NCBI GenBank assembly: GCA_947579605.1 | Contig: OX388318.1 | Span: forward strand, 8,184,001 to 8,248,000 | Source: Athripsodes cinereus | Taxonomy: Eukaryota > Arthropoda > Insecta > Trichoptera > Leptoceridae | Direction: 5' to 3' | Length of the DNA stretch: 64,000 nt | Shown: one piece after another, positions 23,846 through 34,559 of the stretch | Numbering within the stretch: position 1 is the first letter of the stretch | How the letters are laid out: each line of letters starts with the position of its first letter | Notes under the pieces: generated by a model | Seen by the model: the letters and a program-made list of their open reading frames with translations, nothing else | The model's database searches: none | What the model was told of the DNA's origin: nothing | Position numbers and translations under genes: made by a program

Positions 23846-24380
23846 AAAGAGAGACACGAGGAACATATGAAACGTAATAAATGATAGAACAGATGACTAA
23901 CATAGCATAATCATTTCATTTAACTTGTTACTTTTGCAAGCAATATAAATTCGTTTTCGTATTAATTCGTGTAGAGTTTATGTATTACGTATGAAAAGAC
24001 TTTACGACATTTTATTTCCACATATTGTACATCGAGTGGGTGAATAATAATCATAAAATAAATTTTTGAAAAGAAAACATCAAAAATTCATTACACGAAT
24101 GGCGAGACTTAACGATAGTAACAAGAAGTCCAGAAATATCTAAAAACACTCTATTTGAAGTATGGAATGGCCTCGTAAATATGCTCGTTTGCTACGAATC
24201 AAAGAGGGTGAAAATACATACACCAGTCATCAGAATACTGTTATGATGTGAGTGGTATGGGACTCCATTACTTTCAAGTTATAAACCCTTAAGGGAACCA
24301 AATTGTGTACGTTGAGTGATCTATTATCACCACACAATCTTTCTTTTGCTTTTACTTTGTAATCACAAACATAATTTTTA

Positions 24381-24618
24381 TAAATTATCAAATAAAATAA
24401 AATAAATATTTATTATTTTTGTTTCGTGTTACTGTTGAGTAAGACTAACGCACGACCGGTTTCGCGGACTCCGAGTTCGCATCATCAGGTGCTGATCTAT
24501 ACTATAGATCAGCACCTGATGATGCGAACTCGGAGTCCGCGAAACCGGTCGTGCGTTAGTCTTACTCAACAGTAACACGAAACAAAAATAATAAATATTT
24601 ATTTTATTTGATAATTTA
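24381..24618. repeat. 238-bp near-perfect palindrome
   Basis: Left arm 24381-24501 and right arm 24503-24618 are reverse complements around the single base C at 24502. The only difference is 5 extra bases (an ATAAA unit) in the left arm. The innermost part is GCTGATCTATA-C-TATAGATCAGC; each arm carries ACCGGTTTCGCGGACTCCGA. The same block occurs once, unpaired, at 5845-6105. Confidence 0.95.
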
Positions 24619-24865
24619 AAATGAAGTGTTACAAAGTAAATGCCGATACAATTAATGAAATAATTTTTATATGTCACAGTATATTTTTTTTCAAGATATC
24701 TTGAAAATAATTTTATGTCAGTCAAGTTTGCTTCGGATTTTTCATACTGTACACTTCAGTCATACCATCAAAAGGATTTTCCACAACTGCGGTAGCTATA
24801 CTATATACTTGACCATCACATTTCCTATGCACAGGGGTCGCTTGCATACGATGATGATGACGGCA

Positions 24866-25015
24866 TAGTCCACCATCGGGGTATCTAGAAGACCAGCCGC
24901 ATATAATAAACTGTACTAAAGTGGATGTAATGAGCATGCAAATCATTGTCTCCGTCTCAATAAAATTCAAAGAGATTCAGGATAGACGTCACACCTTATC
25001 TATGAATTGCAAAGT
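24866..25015 (+). repeat. hairpin-ended repeat family A, forward
   Basis: TAGTCCACCATCGGGGTA, AGAAGACCAGCCGCAT, GTCTCCGTCTCAATAAA and GAGATTCAGGATAGACG. More of the unit may continue to about 25200. Confidence 0.55.
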
Positions 25016-25769
25016 CTAAGGTAAACCAAATTTTAATTTAATATTTTAAGTGCCATAAAAATTTCAAAAGAAAAAGCGTTAAAAATCATCAAATTAAAAA
25101 CGTTTAATATCTTATACCTGATGTTTTACTAGCTCCTACATTTTACATGACATCAAAGCCTACATTCAAGAATGGGAAACCTATTCCTTGCAGAGGAATC
25201 TACGAAACGACAACCTCATCACTCTATTATATTTGGAGTTATTATAGCTCTGTCTTCGTGTTATCAATGAATCGCTTTGCTCTTGGCGTTACCGTATGGT
25301 TTTTACGTATGTTTCCATCAAACTTCTTAATATGACCACTTAATATGTCCCTGACAATAATATGAGTTTTTACCACTTTTCGATTATGGCATACTGAAAT
25401 GTGAAAAGAAATATGGCGGTATTTCGAAATGAAATGCGATGACAATAGAACACTCTATATTATAATCCGATATCGTAAAGTCCTAACAGTTTATGATGAT
25501 CGTTATGGATTTAGGAGCACGTATTTTTACTCCCTCGACATGTGTATGGAGTAATCTAATAGTACCGAAGTAAGGATTATAATAAGGCCCGATGTTTCAA
25601 TGTACTCTTAAGATTAACCTTTCTGGAATAATTCCGTCATTAAAATCAAATAAATTCAAGTGTTCTTTTAGTGATTGCTTTTGTTTGATATTTTGTATTG
25701 AAAAGGTGAATCTGGGTTATAAATAAACTCAAAAACATCCCCGCTGTAATCAGTTTGATTATTTCAGAA

Positions 25770-25855
25770 ACAGGAGTAGGTAATCGTACCCAGGATCTCT
25801 CAATTGACAATCTAACATTCTAACGTCATGCTACCGAATACCTCGAATTATTGTA
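25770..25855 (-). repeat. eroded tRNA-like SINE head
   Basis: The minus strand has GATCCTGGGTACGATTACC (B-box-like) and GGTAGCATGACGTTAGAATG (A-box-like) in tRNA order. Decayed. Confidence 0.42.
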
Positions 25856-25904
25856 TTCAAAATCATTATTGACATTGAAAGTTGATTAATCTCTATTTAT
25901 TTAC

Positions 25905-26070
25905 AGTATCTCTCACTAGTTGGGTAGTCAACAGACTTACAGCATGTTACAAACATTCAAGTCGCCCCCTGTGTTAATCAAAAATTAAACCAGTAAGATA
26001 GGTCGCCAATCTCCTCACTGATTTGAAGATGTATTATGTTATTCACTGTGTCGCTGTTCAGATAGTAGAA
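25905..26070 (+). repeat. hairpin-ended repeat family A, diverged
   Basis: CTCACTAGTTGGGTAGTCAA, CAGACTTACAGCATG and the GATTTGAAGATGTATTATGT region follow the reference order. Confidence 0.5.
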
Positions 26071-26074
26071 TGTC

Positions 26075-27690
26075 ATAATGAAATTAAAAAGCAAATGTTT
26101 TTTCTACTATAATATTTATTATTTAGAGAGACCTCTTTCGTCTTATGAGATCATTGTCAATCATCCTAAATATAGTATAAAAAACACTTGTTTTTTTTTA
26201 TTTCTTCATGTAATATGCTGATTTATCCAACTAAAATAACTAGAATACCTACGCATACTGACAGCTTTGTATTTGATAGATATGAAAAACAAAATCAATC
26301 TAGTCAGCGTAGCCCTCAGGTCAAGAATCTCCCTAAGGGAATATTTAAATGACGGAACTAAGTCTCATATTATTTCTCTTGCAGTAATATAAGGTATATA
26401 ATGATATTCTAGAAACATTCTGGGGTTAGGTATTCAACGACAACCGTAATTTCTCCTTATGTTTTACTGCTGACTATAATATTAATACTAATAATATTAT
26501 CTTTCCACACGTCAAAACGATTCCGCTTGTTATATTTTATTATAAGTATTAAGTTGCGCTCAATATGGTGGTAGATTAATTGCCTGAAAGTAAATTTTCA
26601 TTTTATTTTATTTATTTGGCTTTCAGCAGGTTTTTACGAATATAATAAAAATCTACACACTTATGAAATTCCCAAAAGAAAATTACAGAATGTTGTTAGG
26701 TACTTAAAACTAGACATTAGGTACTTTATATTTATATATAATGAACAGATTACAATATATATACATGCGAATATAAAACTTAGACAATTTAATAATCAAA
26801 AGTTATTTTTCGGCACTTCAAAAGCATTAGATGAAAGAGTAACTAGTATTAGAAGAATAATACTAATTTATTTAATAATATTTTTTTTTAAATTTTAGTT
26901 AAAATCCGATAAGCCTTGATATTTGGACTAAAAAATAGAGTATTGACAACGATCATGTTTTAATTTAAAGAAATCATTATTTTATAGAATGGTTTAAATA
27001 CGATCAAAAGAAGAATCAAATTGAAAGCCATACTAATAATCTTATATTAGCCTCAAGGTATGCTCAAAAAGGCAATATGTATGCTTTATTGTTTTCCATT
27101 ATTTTTTAAACTTTTGGTGATCTTTATTCTAATTTGCAAAGAAACGTAATAAGTCCATCAGATTATTCGTTATCAATCATTTTTTTATGGTTGATTCGAT
27201 TTGTTTGTACAACAATTCCTTTGTAATCTCTTGCTGTTAAACTAACCGAGACTAATCCTAATTACAAATCTAGTTTTCTACCTTTATATTCATTTTGTAA
27301 AGATTATCCTCATTTTTTACCATCAATATTCAGCACTTGAGTTTAGAATATATTATTCTGTCTGAAAATTTTCTAAAGAAATGTTATATTTTTACTTTAT
27401 CTCAGAAAATCTCTCAATTCGAATCGGGGCGAATAAATAAAGCTGTGAGATTTTGTTTAGTAAACATTGCATCTTATTACTTGGGTTTGTCTTATTTCAA
27501 ATTGGCTCTCTTCGTAACCAAATCTATATTTATAGAAAAATCCTTTCATAGATTTTTTGGATGTAACGATTAAAGTCTATAAAAATATTTAATCGAGTAT
27601 CAAGGGATTATCTTTCAGCTTCTTACGAGATTGGCAATGTCCAATTGGCATCTACAAGGTGAGTAACCGCACACCTTGGTAAATATATAC
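26075..27690. other. unassigned AT-rich DNA
   Basis: No gene or repeat recognised. A TTATTTATTTGGCTTTCAGC at 26616 could be a LINE tail end on the minus strand. Confidence 0.45.
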
Positions 27691-27905
27691 AATTTCCATC
27701 CATCCATATTATCATTACGGCATCTCCGACAAGCAGTATAGCTAGTACCTATACTTATCGGACGCAATAATCACGCCGATAGTTATCTCCGTAGCGTAGC
27801 AATTGAAAAACATGCAGAATAGGTGACATATCCTATTAATGAATTTAATATTATGTTAAATGTCTCATTTATGATTTCTGTTTTCCACATCAAATTTACA
27901 AATTT
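27690..27905 (+). repeat. hairpin-ended repeat family A, weak
   Basis: ATTATCATTACGGCATCTCC, AAACATGCAGAATAGGTG and TTAAATGTCTCATTTATG suggest an old copy. Confidence 0.35.
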
Positions 27906-27909
27906 TAAT

Positions 27910-29215
27910 ATATTTATTTCATTTCCATTTAAGAGGAACGTATTTAAAGGATGAGAGTTCGTATACAGGATAATTTTATAATACCGGTTGCCATATGATA
28001 AGGCTTATAACAAAACTGTGTTGTGTTAATAAGTATTTATTAACAAAACACAATTTTTCAATTATTTATGTGAGGAATTAGCAACCTATCTTGTATTACA
28101 AATATCTTTCATTTTGAAACTTCTCTAGGGCATTTTTATAAAAATTTCAGTACAGGCAATAAACAATTTAAGGATTCTAGACAAAACGTTTTTCTATTCA
28201 GTTGAACATTCAATTGCTTATCAATAATTGATTACCGTTGTAAATCTTATTTTATGTCACTGCGTCTGTCGATATTTTAGTTTCATATATTTAGCTTACT
28301 AAATCAAATATAAATTATACCATTTCTTCAGCCGAACCTATCTATCTCCCCAATCCACATGATTCGTTGCTCCCGATAATGTTTCGTTGCTCCCGATTAT
28401 ACATTACGAGTATATGACTTCATTCATATGCGTCATTTTATATTCGCATTCTTTTTCATATTGATGGAATAATCTGCGAATTTATGATTCAGTCTAATGC
28501 GATCGAGAACTTTTTATGTATTTTTTTTATCAATAATGGAATATCACTAAGATTCTTCATAAAAATCGACAGCTTAAACCTTCCATTGATTCATTTTACT
28601 CTACGTTATACGAAAACATTCTGATGAAAAGCGTATATTTTTTTAGATAAGAAGTATATATCTACTCATAGTTCCGATGCACTGAAAGGATGAAAGTTTT
28701 TTATTATTATTTTGGCAATATTTGTCTGAGATAGATAAACCTGAAAAATAATGAGAAAAAAGTGCTCTCAACTTGCAAAAGATAAACTGTTTTTTTTTTC
28801 TCGTTTCACTAGATTTTATTCTAAATTCTTTTTTCTCAAATATTAAATTGAGGATCAAGATTTAAGAAAGACTTATTTTGTTTTAATAAAAGATTGACAG
28901 TATCGTTAGAAAGCAAAATACGCTCGATTAAATTTATTTGTAAAATAAAAAATTAAGATTCTATTATTCATCAAATATTACGAATCCTTAAATCCTTTGT
29001 GGTTATTTTTTACAAAACGGCCATATTTAAAAATTTGTTTTTTAGTTTTTCATGCATATATTCTTCCTTTGTTGGGTCGGGGGTAGATTGTGCCTATCGG
29101 TAATTCTTCTTCAGGAATCCATGTTCATAGCTGTTTCCAGGTCATTTTACTATTTTATTTTAAAGTTATTGTTGTTATGTAGAAGGATTGTAAAGAGAAT
29201 CTCTTGTTTATTTTC
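27910..29215. other. unassigned AT-rich DNA before the exon
   Basis: Nothing recognised until the acceptor's pyrimidine tract at 29200-29217. Confidence 0.5.
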
Positions 29216-29217
29216 AG

Positions 29218-29416
29218 ATGCTGGTGCGGCCAGTCTTATGCGCAACACTGTGTATCTGGCACTGGCAGTACAGGCATTGGTGTTGTTGGTGGACTGCCGG
29301 CAGCAGGGATTGCCGCTCCGGAACAATGGCAGGCAGCTAGACACACGAGGGCAGCGCCGACTGACGCTTATGGTACCATCGAATTCCAGGGAGGGCCACA
29401 TCCAACTAAAGCACAA
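29218..29416 (+). CDS. Trpm: internal exon of a TRPM-family cation channel gene
   Basis: The exon is 199 nt, preceded by a pyrimidine-rich tract ending TTTTCAG and followed by GTAAGT. It reads one base of a split codon plus 66 uninterrupted codons, so the left intron is phase 2 and the right intron phase 0. The peptide starts [11 protein letters not shown] and ends [24 protein letters not shown] channels have a C-x-C-G then H motif followed by [18 protein letters not shown] in their cytoplasmic N-terminal homology region, before the first membrane segment; that comparison is from memory. Between the two blocks lies a Gly/Ala-rich stretch (residues about 13-33) with no conserved look. GC content is clearly higher than in the flanking DNA, as expected for an exon. 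TRPM proteins are membrane cation channels, important for magnesium and zinc handling in flies. No other exon was found in the window, so both flanking introns are large. The ATG at 29218 is not the start: its own frame stops after 41 codons. Confidence 0.82.
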
Positions 29417-29529
29417 GTAAGTTATAATATTCTTATTATTTAAACCGTTTCTTACAAATGTTGGAAAACATTTTTTTACTAACAGGCGTTCGCTAATGGC
29501 ATACTGCAAAACAATATTTTTTCATTCCT

Positions 29530-29715
29530 TCATACCGCCATAACAATCTCCACGAGTGAAGTATTCAGCGGACATATTGGAAATTTGTAATAATCGCGCA
29601 AGTCATCCTCTCCGTGACAATAAAAGCTCATTCAGAGTGGGTGGTATACCTCATCGGTAAAATTTACATGATATTATTTTTTTCGTTAACAAACATCACA
29701 TACATCCGAATTTGT
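29530..29715 (+). repeat. hairpin-ended repeat family A, diverged
   Basis: TCATCCTCTCCGTGACAATA, CATTCAGAGTGGGTGGTATA and CTCATCGGTAAAATTTAC. It lies 114 bp after the exon donor. Confidence 0.55.
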
Positions 29716-29719
29716 GAGG

Positions 29720-31140
29720 AAGGTGGAAAAACTGTAGTGAATGTTTTTTTTTCGCTCTGGGATCGCATTGGCTAAAAGCTGTAATGGTCCCAGTAGAGTA
29801 TGATATACTTTTAATAACAATAATACGTCGAATATTCTATGCTGTGAGTTTAAAACCGCTATATTTTTCAAGAAACATCAAGCGCGAAATTTGATTAAGC
29901 ATTTTTAAATTAATAAATATTTGAATACTAGAAAAACCTTTAGATATTGGATAATAATGTTGACTCAACAAATTTGAAAAAAAAACGCGATGAAATTACT
30001 TCAAGTCAATATAACTGATATTTCTAGTCATGTACCTACAATTTCTGGTATATACCATTTACGTTAACCTTATTCATGGTGAAACAGACACCATCAGTTT
30101 CCGAAAGGATAGGGCTTACATACTTGATTAACATATTTTCTTTGTCACTGACACAAGTCTACCGAGAGTTAACTCCTACCGGAAAGAGGCGGAACGCTAA
30201 TCCAACTTATAGTTATACTGCACTAGAAAATGCAAAGCATATGTTTGGGGTGGATTTTGCTTATTAATTTTAACTTACGTTATTTTGTTTGGATTTTGTC
30301 TAAAAGTTTGAAAGTATTCATAAGTGTTTTTGGCTTTGATTTCAACAGTATTGATTGATTCTTACGAAAAGTACAGTCAATACTTATTTTCTGAATCTTT
30401 AGTTCCGTGACATATTGAGAATAAATTTTTCAATAGTTTTCTAGGATAATCGAAATCTTTGTTGTGCAAAATCTGAATAAAAAAAGGTTTTTTTATGCAT
30501 AAATTAACAAAAATTTTTGGTTTTGGGAATTTCGAAATAAAATTAACAAATTATGTCATTGTAATCTAAGAAACTGCTCAGAACTCTCATGAAAAAACAG
30601 AAATGAATTATAATTTCTTGAAAATATGTAATCTCTCGAAGGTTTAATTATTTAAAACAGCTGAATTCGCAAGTACACTTACTTTTATGTATAATTTATG
30701 GTGTTTTTCTCTCATTCTCTCCCTCTCTCGCCTCGTTTCAGCAGTGACATCGTGAACATCTTTCATACATGTGTCAACATGGTGTCACTTTTCTTTACAA
30801 TCATCTTTTCAACTTTTAATTTGCTTTATTTTGAAATTATTATTTGTGAATTATTTTTTATGACATTTGCCAGCTTTTATTACTGCTCATGATATTATTT
30901 GATGTTGCTGACATTAACAACAGCTTTATATTAATTGTTATCACTTTGTTGCATTTTCAATGAAATTTCAAAAAAAACTGGACTGTTTAATATTCTAACT
31001 GAGCCATTCTACTTATATCATAAGCAAACCATGTAATGGAAAGCTTTTAAGATTGGCTCATATAATTTAGAAAAGCATTGTCAAAATGCGGTAAGTAGTG
31101 TTTATGAACAATTCTGATTTTTTCCAACAATTGAGATAAG
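29720..31140. other. unassigned AT-rich DNA
   Basis: No exon recognised. A 63-codon frame at 30076-30267 ends with a moderately complex stretch (VYRELTPTGKRRNANPTYSY) that I could not place. Confidence 0.45.
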
Positions 31141-31144
31141 ATAA

Positions 31145-31325
31145 AACTTAACGTCAGCCGGGTCTCCCCCGTCCACTGTCGTGGTGGTGTCGGAGATGCC
31201 AACACTGGCATAGTAGTACTGACAGACTAGAGAGAGTTGAAAGATAAATAAATTTGACTAGTCACCTAAACGGATAAATAGGAGTACTTGGACTCCTGAA
31301 ATATCCGACAAATAAAGTTATTTCA
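31145..31325 (+). repeat. candidate retroelement 3' end
   Basis: A GC-rich start (GCCGGGTCTCCCCCGTCCAC, GTGGTGGTGTCGGAGATGCC) changes to AT-rich DNA with AAATAAAGTTATTTC, a polyadenylation-like signal. The family is not recognised. Confidence 0.35.
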
Positions 31326-31984
31326 ACAAAACTTAACTTCTATTTTTTCTACACGAGTGTGTAAAGAGTTTTTTTACAAAATTGTTTCTTGATATGAGAC
31401 TGGATTAATATTCAATGGAAATTTTCTTATTTCACATATCGACATCTTTGATTGAAATATGATAAGCGATTTTAGACGTGTCGAAAGAGAACTGAAAGTC
31501 ATTGAGAAAACCCGAACCAATATTAGAGTGTGAATGAATATTTTCCCTACATTTATATTTCTGTATATGTACATACCGTTAATCGAATTTTTTTCATGTA
31601 ACCAAACACGTTCGAATATTATTGTCAAGGGTCACCTCAATATTTTTCGAAAAAGGTTCGATGTTAATATTTTATTGCGTTCACCTTTATTTATTTCTTT
31701 GGGAAAGAAAGTGAATTTATTCTAAGCATAGATTTTGCTGATGTATGAAGTTTAGTCATTTATATAAATCCTCTGCTCTTTTTATTTTTTATTCTCGATC
31801 TTGGCACAGCTTATGGAATGAGTGTCCCTTTGCTTTTCTCACTATTCTTGTTGAGCCGCTTTAGGTTCGTTTCTAAAACATGCCTCTTCTTTAGCCTTTT
31901 ATATCACCCTATGTGCGTACGTGTCTTCCTGTGATTCTTTTCATATCGTTGAATAATTTTGCCTTGAGAGAAAAAGAAGTCTCA

Positions 31985-32200
31985 GTTTTGATAGATAAAA
32001 CTTCTTCCCCTCACCTAGTTGGGGTCGGGAAACTATTACGCATTTCTACTTTACCAGAGGTTTATTTCCATTGTTGTTTCCTGGACGTTTCCTCGCCATT
32101 ACAAACTACATATATGGTCGCGAAATTTGTCCTTAGTAAATACTTTTTTAGGGCAACCCACCGACTCTCTGCTCTCTCGCATATTCAATGTTGTATATTG
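31985..32200 (-). pseudogene. candidate LINE 3' fragment, reverse
   Basis: CCTCACCTAGTTGGGGTCGG followed by CTTTACCAGAGGTTTATTTC and CCAACCCACCGACTCT-like sequence resembles, inverted, the 3' end of a lepidopteran LINE I remember. No intact peptide survives. The 150-codon plus frame overlapping it is not convincing. Confidence 0.35.
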
Positions 32201-32204
32201 AACT

Positions 32205-33255
32205 ACTTAATTGAGTTTATAAGCTTTTCAACTGGCATTTCATTTAAATTTATTGATTCATACTTCATAATTATAACAAATTCTTTATCGATTTTAATTT
32301 TTTATTTATATTTGGAGCGAATATCTAAATTCTCTTGTATCAAAAATAAAAGGTATAATGTATAAAGATATCCAATATTGTAGTTCATTGGTTCAGAACT
32401 CTTCAGCTAAGAGCAATTAAGTCGTTATTGGAGATGAAAGCTTTAGAGTATTGGAAAATGCTAATTTCGTTTCAGATTGTCAAAGATCTTTACTTTTATC
32501 ATTACGATATTTTTTTGTATCCCCTTTTTCATTGAAATGCATTTTCCAAATTTTACTTTATGACAACTTTTAAATTAAATATATTTTTAGAACATTGGTC
32601 TAGCATTTCACATAAAATTATTATATCTATCTTAATAGGTACAATATTTTTTCCATGATAATATACGAGTACTAAATTTTTTTTTTACTTAAACTGTTTT
32701 TTGAATTTAGTATACACTTATCCATTCCTTTTAGATTGCGATCGGTTTTATGTTATTTGGAAAGGATTTAACGTGGATGAAACTTGATGGTAAAAACTGA
32801 AATGTATTTTTGAAATTCCTTCTTAAACTAAAACTTTACACACAACAGATGCATTCATAAAAATGATCATATTATGTTTCTATGTTATTACTATCGTCTT
32901 TGTATAAAAATTCTTTCGTTTTCTTGATTCTATGAGAATATAATAATGATAACAACGGGTTAGTATTTTAGGTTTGCCATTTGGGAATTCCGTGAGCAAC
33001 TGGAATGTATTTACTAGAAGGTATCTTATCAAATAATGTTGCAAATTTCTCAATCTTTCCATTGTAATACTGTAGTACCAACGTTCCCATCTATAATTTT
33101 GCATCAGGGTCCGGTTAGGGAGTGTTAGAATAATTAAATTACGATGTAATAATGTGTTGAATTATTCACGTGGTTATAAAACGAGTTCTTGAGGCTTATG
33201 TTATGTTAGTGATTTTAAATATTATCTTCTTTTTTAATTCCTCTGAGAAAAATGC
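32205..33255. other. unassigned AT-rich DNA
   Basis: No gene or repeat recognised. Confidence 0.5.
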
Positions 33256-33256
33256 A

Positions 33257-33380
33257 AAAATGTCGTCAGAGCGTTAAGATTGTCATAGAAAGATGGAACT
33301 CAATTAGCATAGACTCCGTGTAAGAGAGACTTGTTGCCACCATATGCTCCCAGGAGGAGCGTGGAAGAGCTCAAATAAGA
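33257..33380 (+). pseudogene. LINE C-terminal scrap, family W
   Basis: CATAGAAAGATGGAACTCAA, TTAGCATAGACTCCGTGTAA and CATATGCTCCCAGGAGGAGC line up with 15100-15190. Heavily decayed. Confidence 0.45.
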
Positions 33381-33384
33381 AAAA

Positions 33385-34336
33385 AAAATTGAAAAGTACA
33401 ACAATGTAAATTGTTAAATTTTAATTATGTCCATCTCTTCTGACCCTTGTTAAATGTTAACAACCGTAAATAATACATAAAATTTATTTTATTGAACTTT
33501 ATCCCAACATCCGTTACATCTCTAACTCTTTCAGAAAGTTTCTTCTTTTTTAATAATAATTTAATATTTCATTCATTTATGATATTCAAGGGTTTTCTTT
33601 GAACGGTACATGAGTTTTCAGCTCTCTGGGACACTTTCTTATAAATATAAACTCTTTGTTTTTCTGAAGTAAATATTTTGTACTAAAAGTTTCTTTATAA
33701 ATTACTGAATATTTATCTGCACTCAATGTTAAATTAATCAATAATTGATTACAAACTAACGATAGATCTTAAAAATGAAAATATTTATTCATTTATATTC
33801 TTAGTCTATTTTTTAAATCATATTCAAGATTCTTACAAAGACCACATTATGTTCTTGATATCTTGGAATTGAATTCATCGCCAAAAGTTAATTCTTGCAG
33901 TATCTCTCTTCCAATTTCTTTCTCCTTCCAATCTACTCCTATTACTATACCATCCCAGCATATCCCACAAATAGGGTAGTCAACTTACTGTCAATCTAAA
34001 TAAGTTAATGTACATTTTTTCAATATTGTTTGCTTTATTGCAGTAAAAACGTCAGATGTCTGACAGATAAAAAGGTTCTTAAGACTGATAATAAAGTTTT
34101 GGATAAGATGGGCTATTTTTATGGTCCTATCCATCCAATATCCAATAAATTTAGAAGTGTTAATTTGAGATGTTGTCAAGTTTCAAGGACATCAGCTGGT
34201 TCTACAATAGTTTACACTGAGACGAGATATTATTTTACAAATTTTAATAAAAGTATATCATATTAAATTACTTGCTTTTGTCAACACATATGAATATCTC
34301 GAATTTTATAAATAAATTACTTTATAAATAAATAAC
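33385..34336. other. mostly unassigned AT-rich DNA
   Basis: A short family A end (TATCCCACAAATAGGGTAGT) lies at 33960. A 78-codon frame at 34030-34266 follows a TTTGCTTTATTGCAG acceptor-like string but matches nothing I know. Confidence 0.4.
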
Positions 34337-34557
34337 ATTGGATTGGTCTGCAACGAGTTTGGATTTTCTTCTCCATTCCTCCCTATTCTCAGCCAGTCTC
34401 TTCAGCTCTACGTATGAGCCGCAGTTCATGTCCCTCTTCAGTTGGTCCATATAAGCGTCTCTTGGTCGGCCTCTGCCATTTGTGCCTTCGGTCCTACCCT
34501 CCGCGATGGCGATGAGCAGTCCTGGGTACTTGATGTTGTGGCCTATCCAGTTAGCTC
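34337..34557 (-). pseudogene. LINE 3' end fragment, family Y
   Basis: A close relative of 3741-3962 over about 220 bp: CTCTTGGTCGGCCTCTGCCA, CCTACCCTCCGCGATGGCGA and TGTTGTGGCCTATCCAGTTA. The same C-terminal LINE peptide is on the minus strand. The two copies start and end at about the same place. Confidence 0.68.
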
Positions 34558-34559
34558 TT

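Larger units (their letters stand above)
1..29217 (+). other. left flank of the exon, probably intron
   Basis: The acceptor at 29216-29217 shows that at least the adjacent DNA is intron. How far it extends is unknown. No other convincing splice-bounded coding block was seen, only transposon-derived frames. The repeats inside are listed separately. Confidence 0.5.

Noticed and set aside
29218..29342. ATG at the exon start as a translation start
   Set aside because: The ATG frame stops after 41 codons. The conserved peptide is in a different frame and continues from an upstream exon.
30076..30267. 63-codon frame as a possible exon
   Set aside because: No convincing acceptor or donor, and I could not match the peptide to TRPM or any other family.
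31913..32365. 150-codon plus-strand frame
   Set aside because: AT-rich composition, no recognised motif, and partly antisense to a probable LINE fragment.
34030..34266. 78-codon frame after an acceptor-like TTGCAG
   Set aside because: The splice-like string is plausible by chance in AT-rich DNA. No donor, no family match, and stops in two frames.
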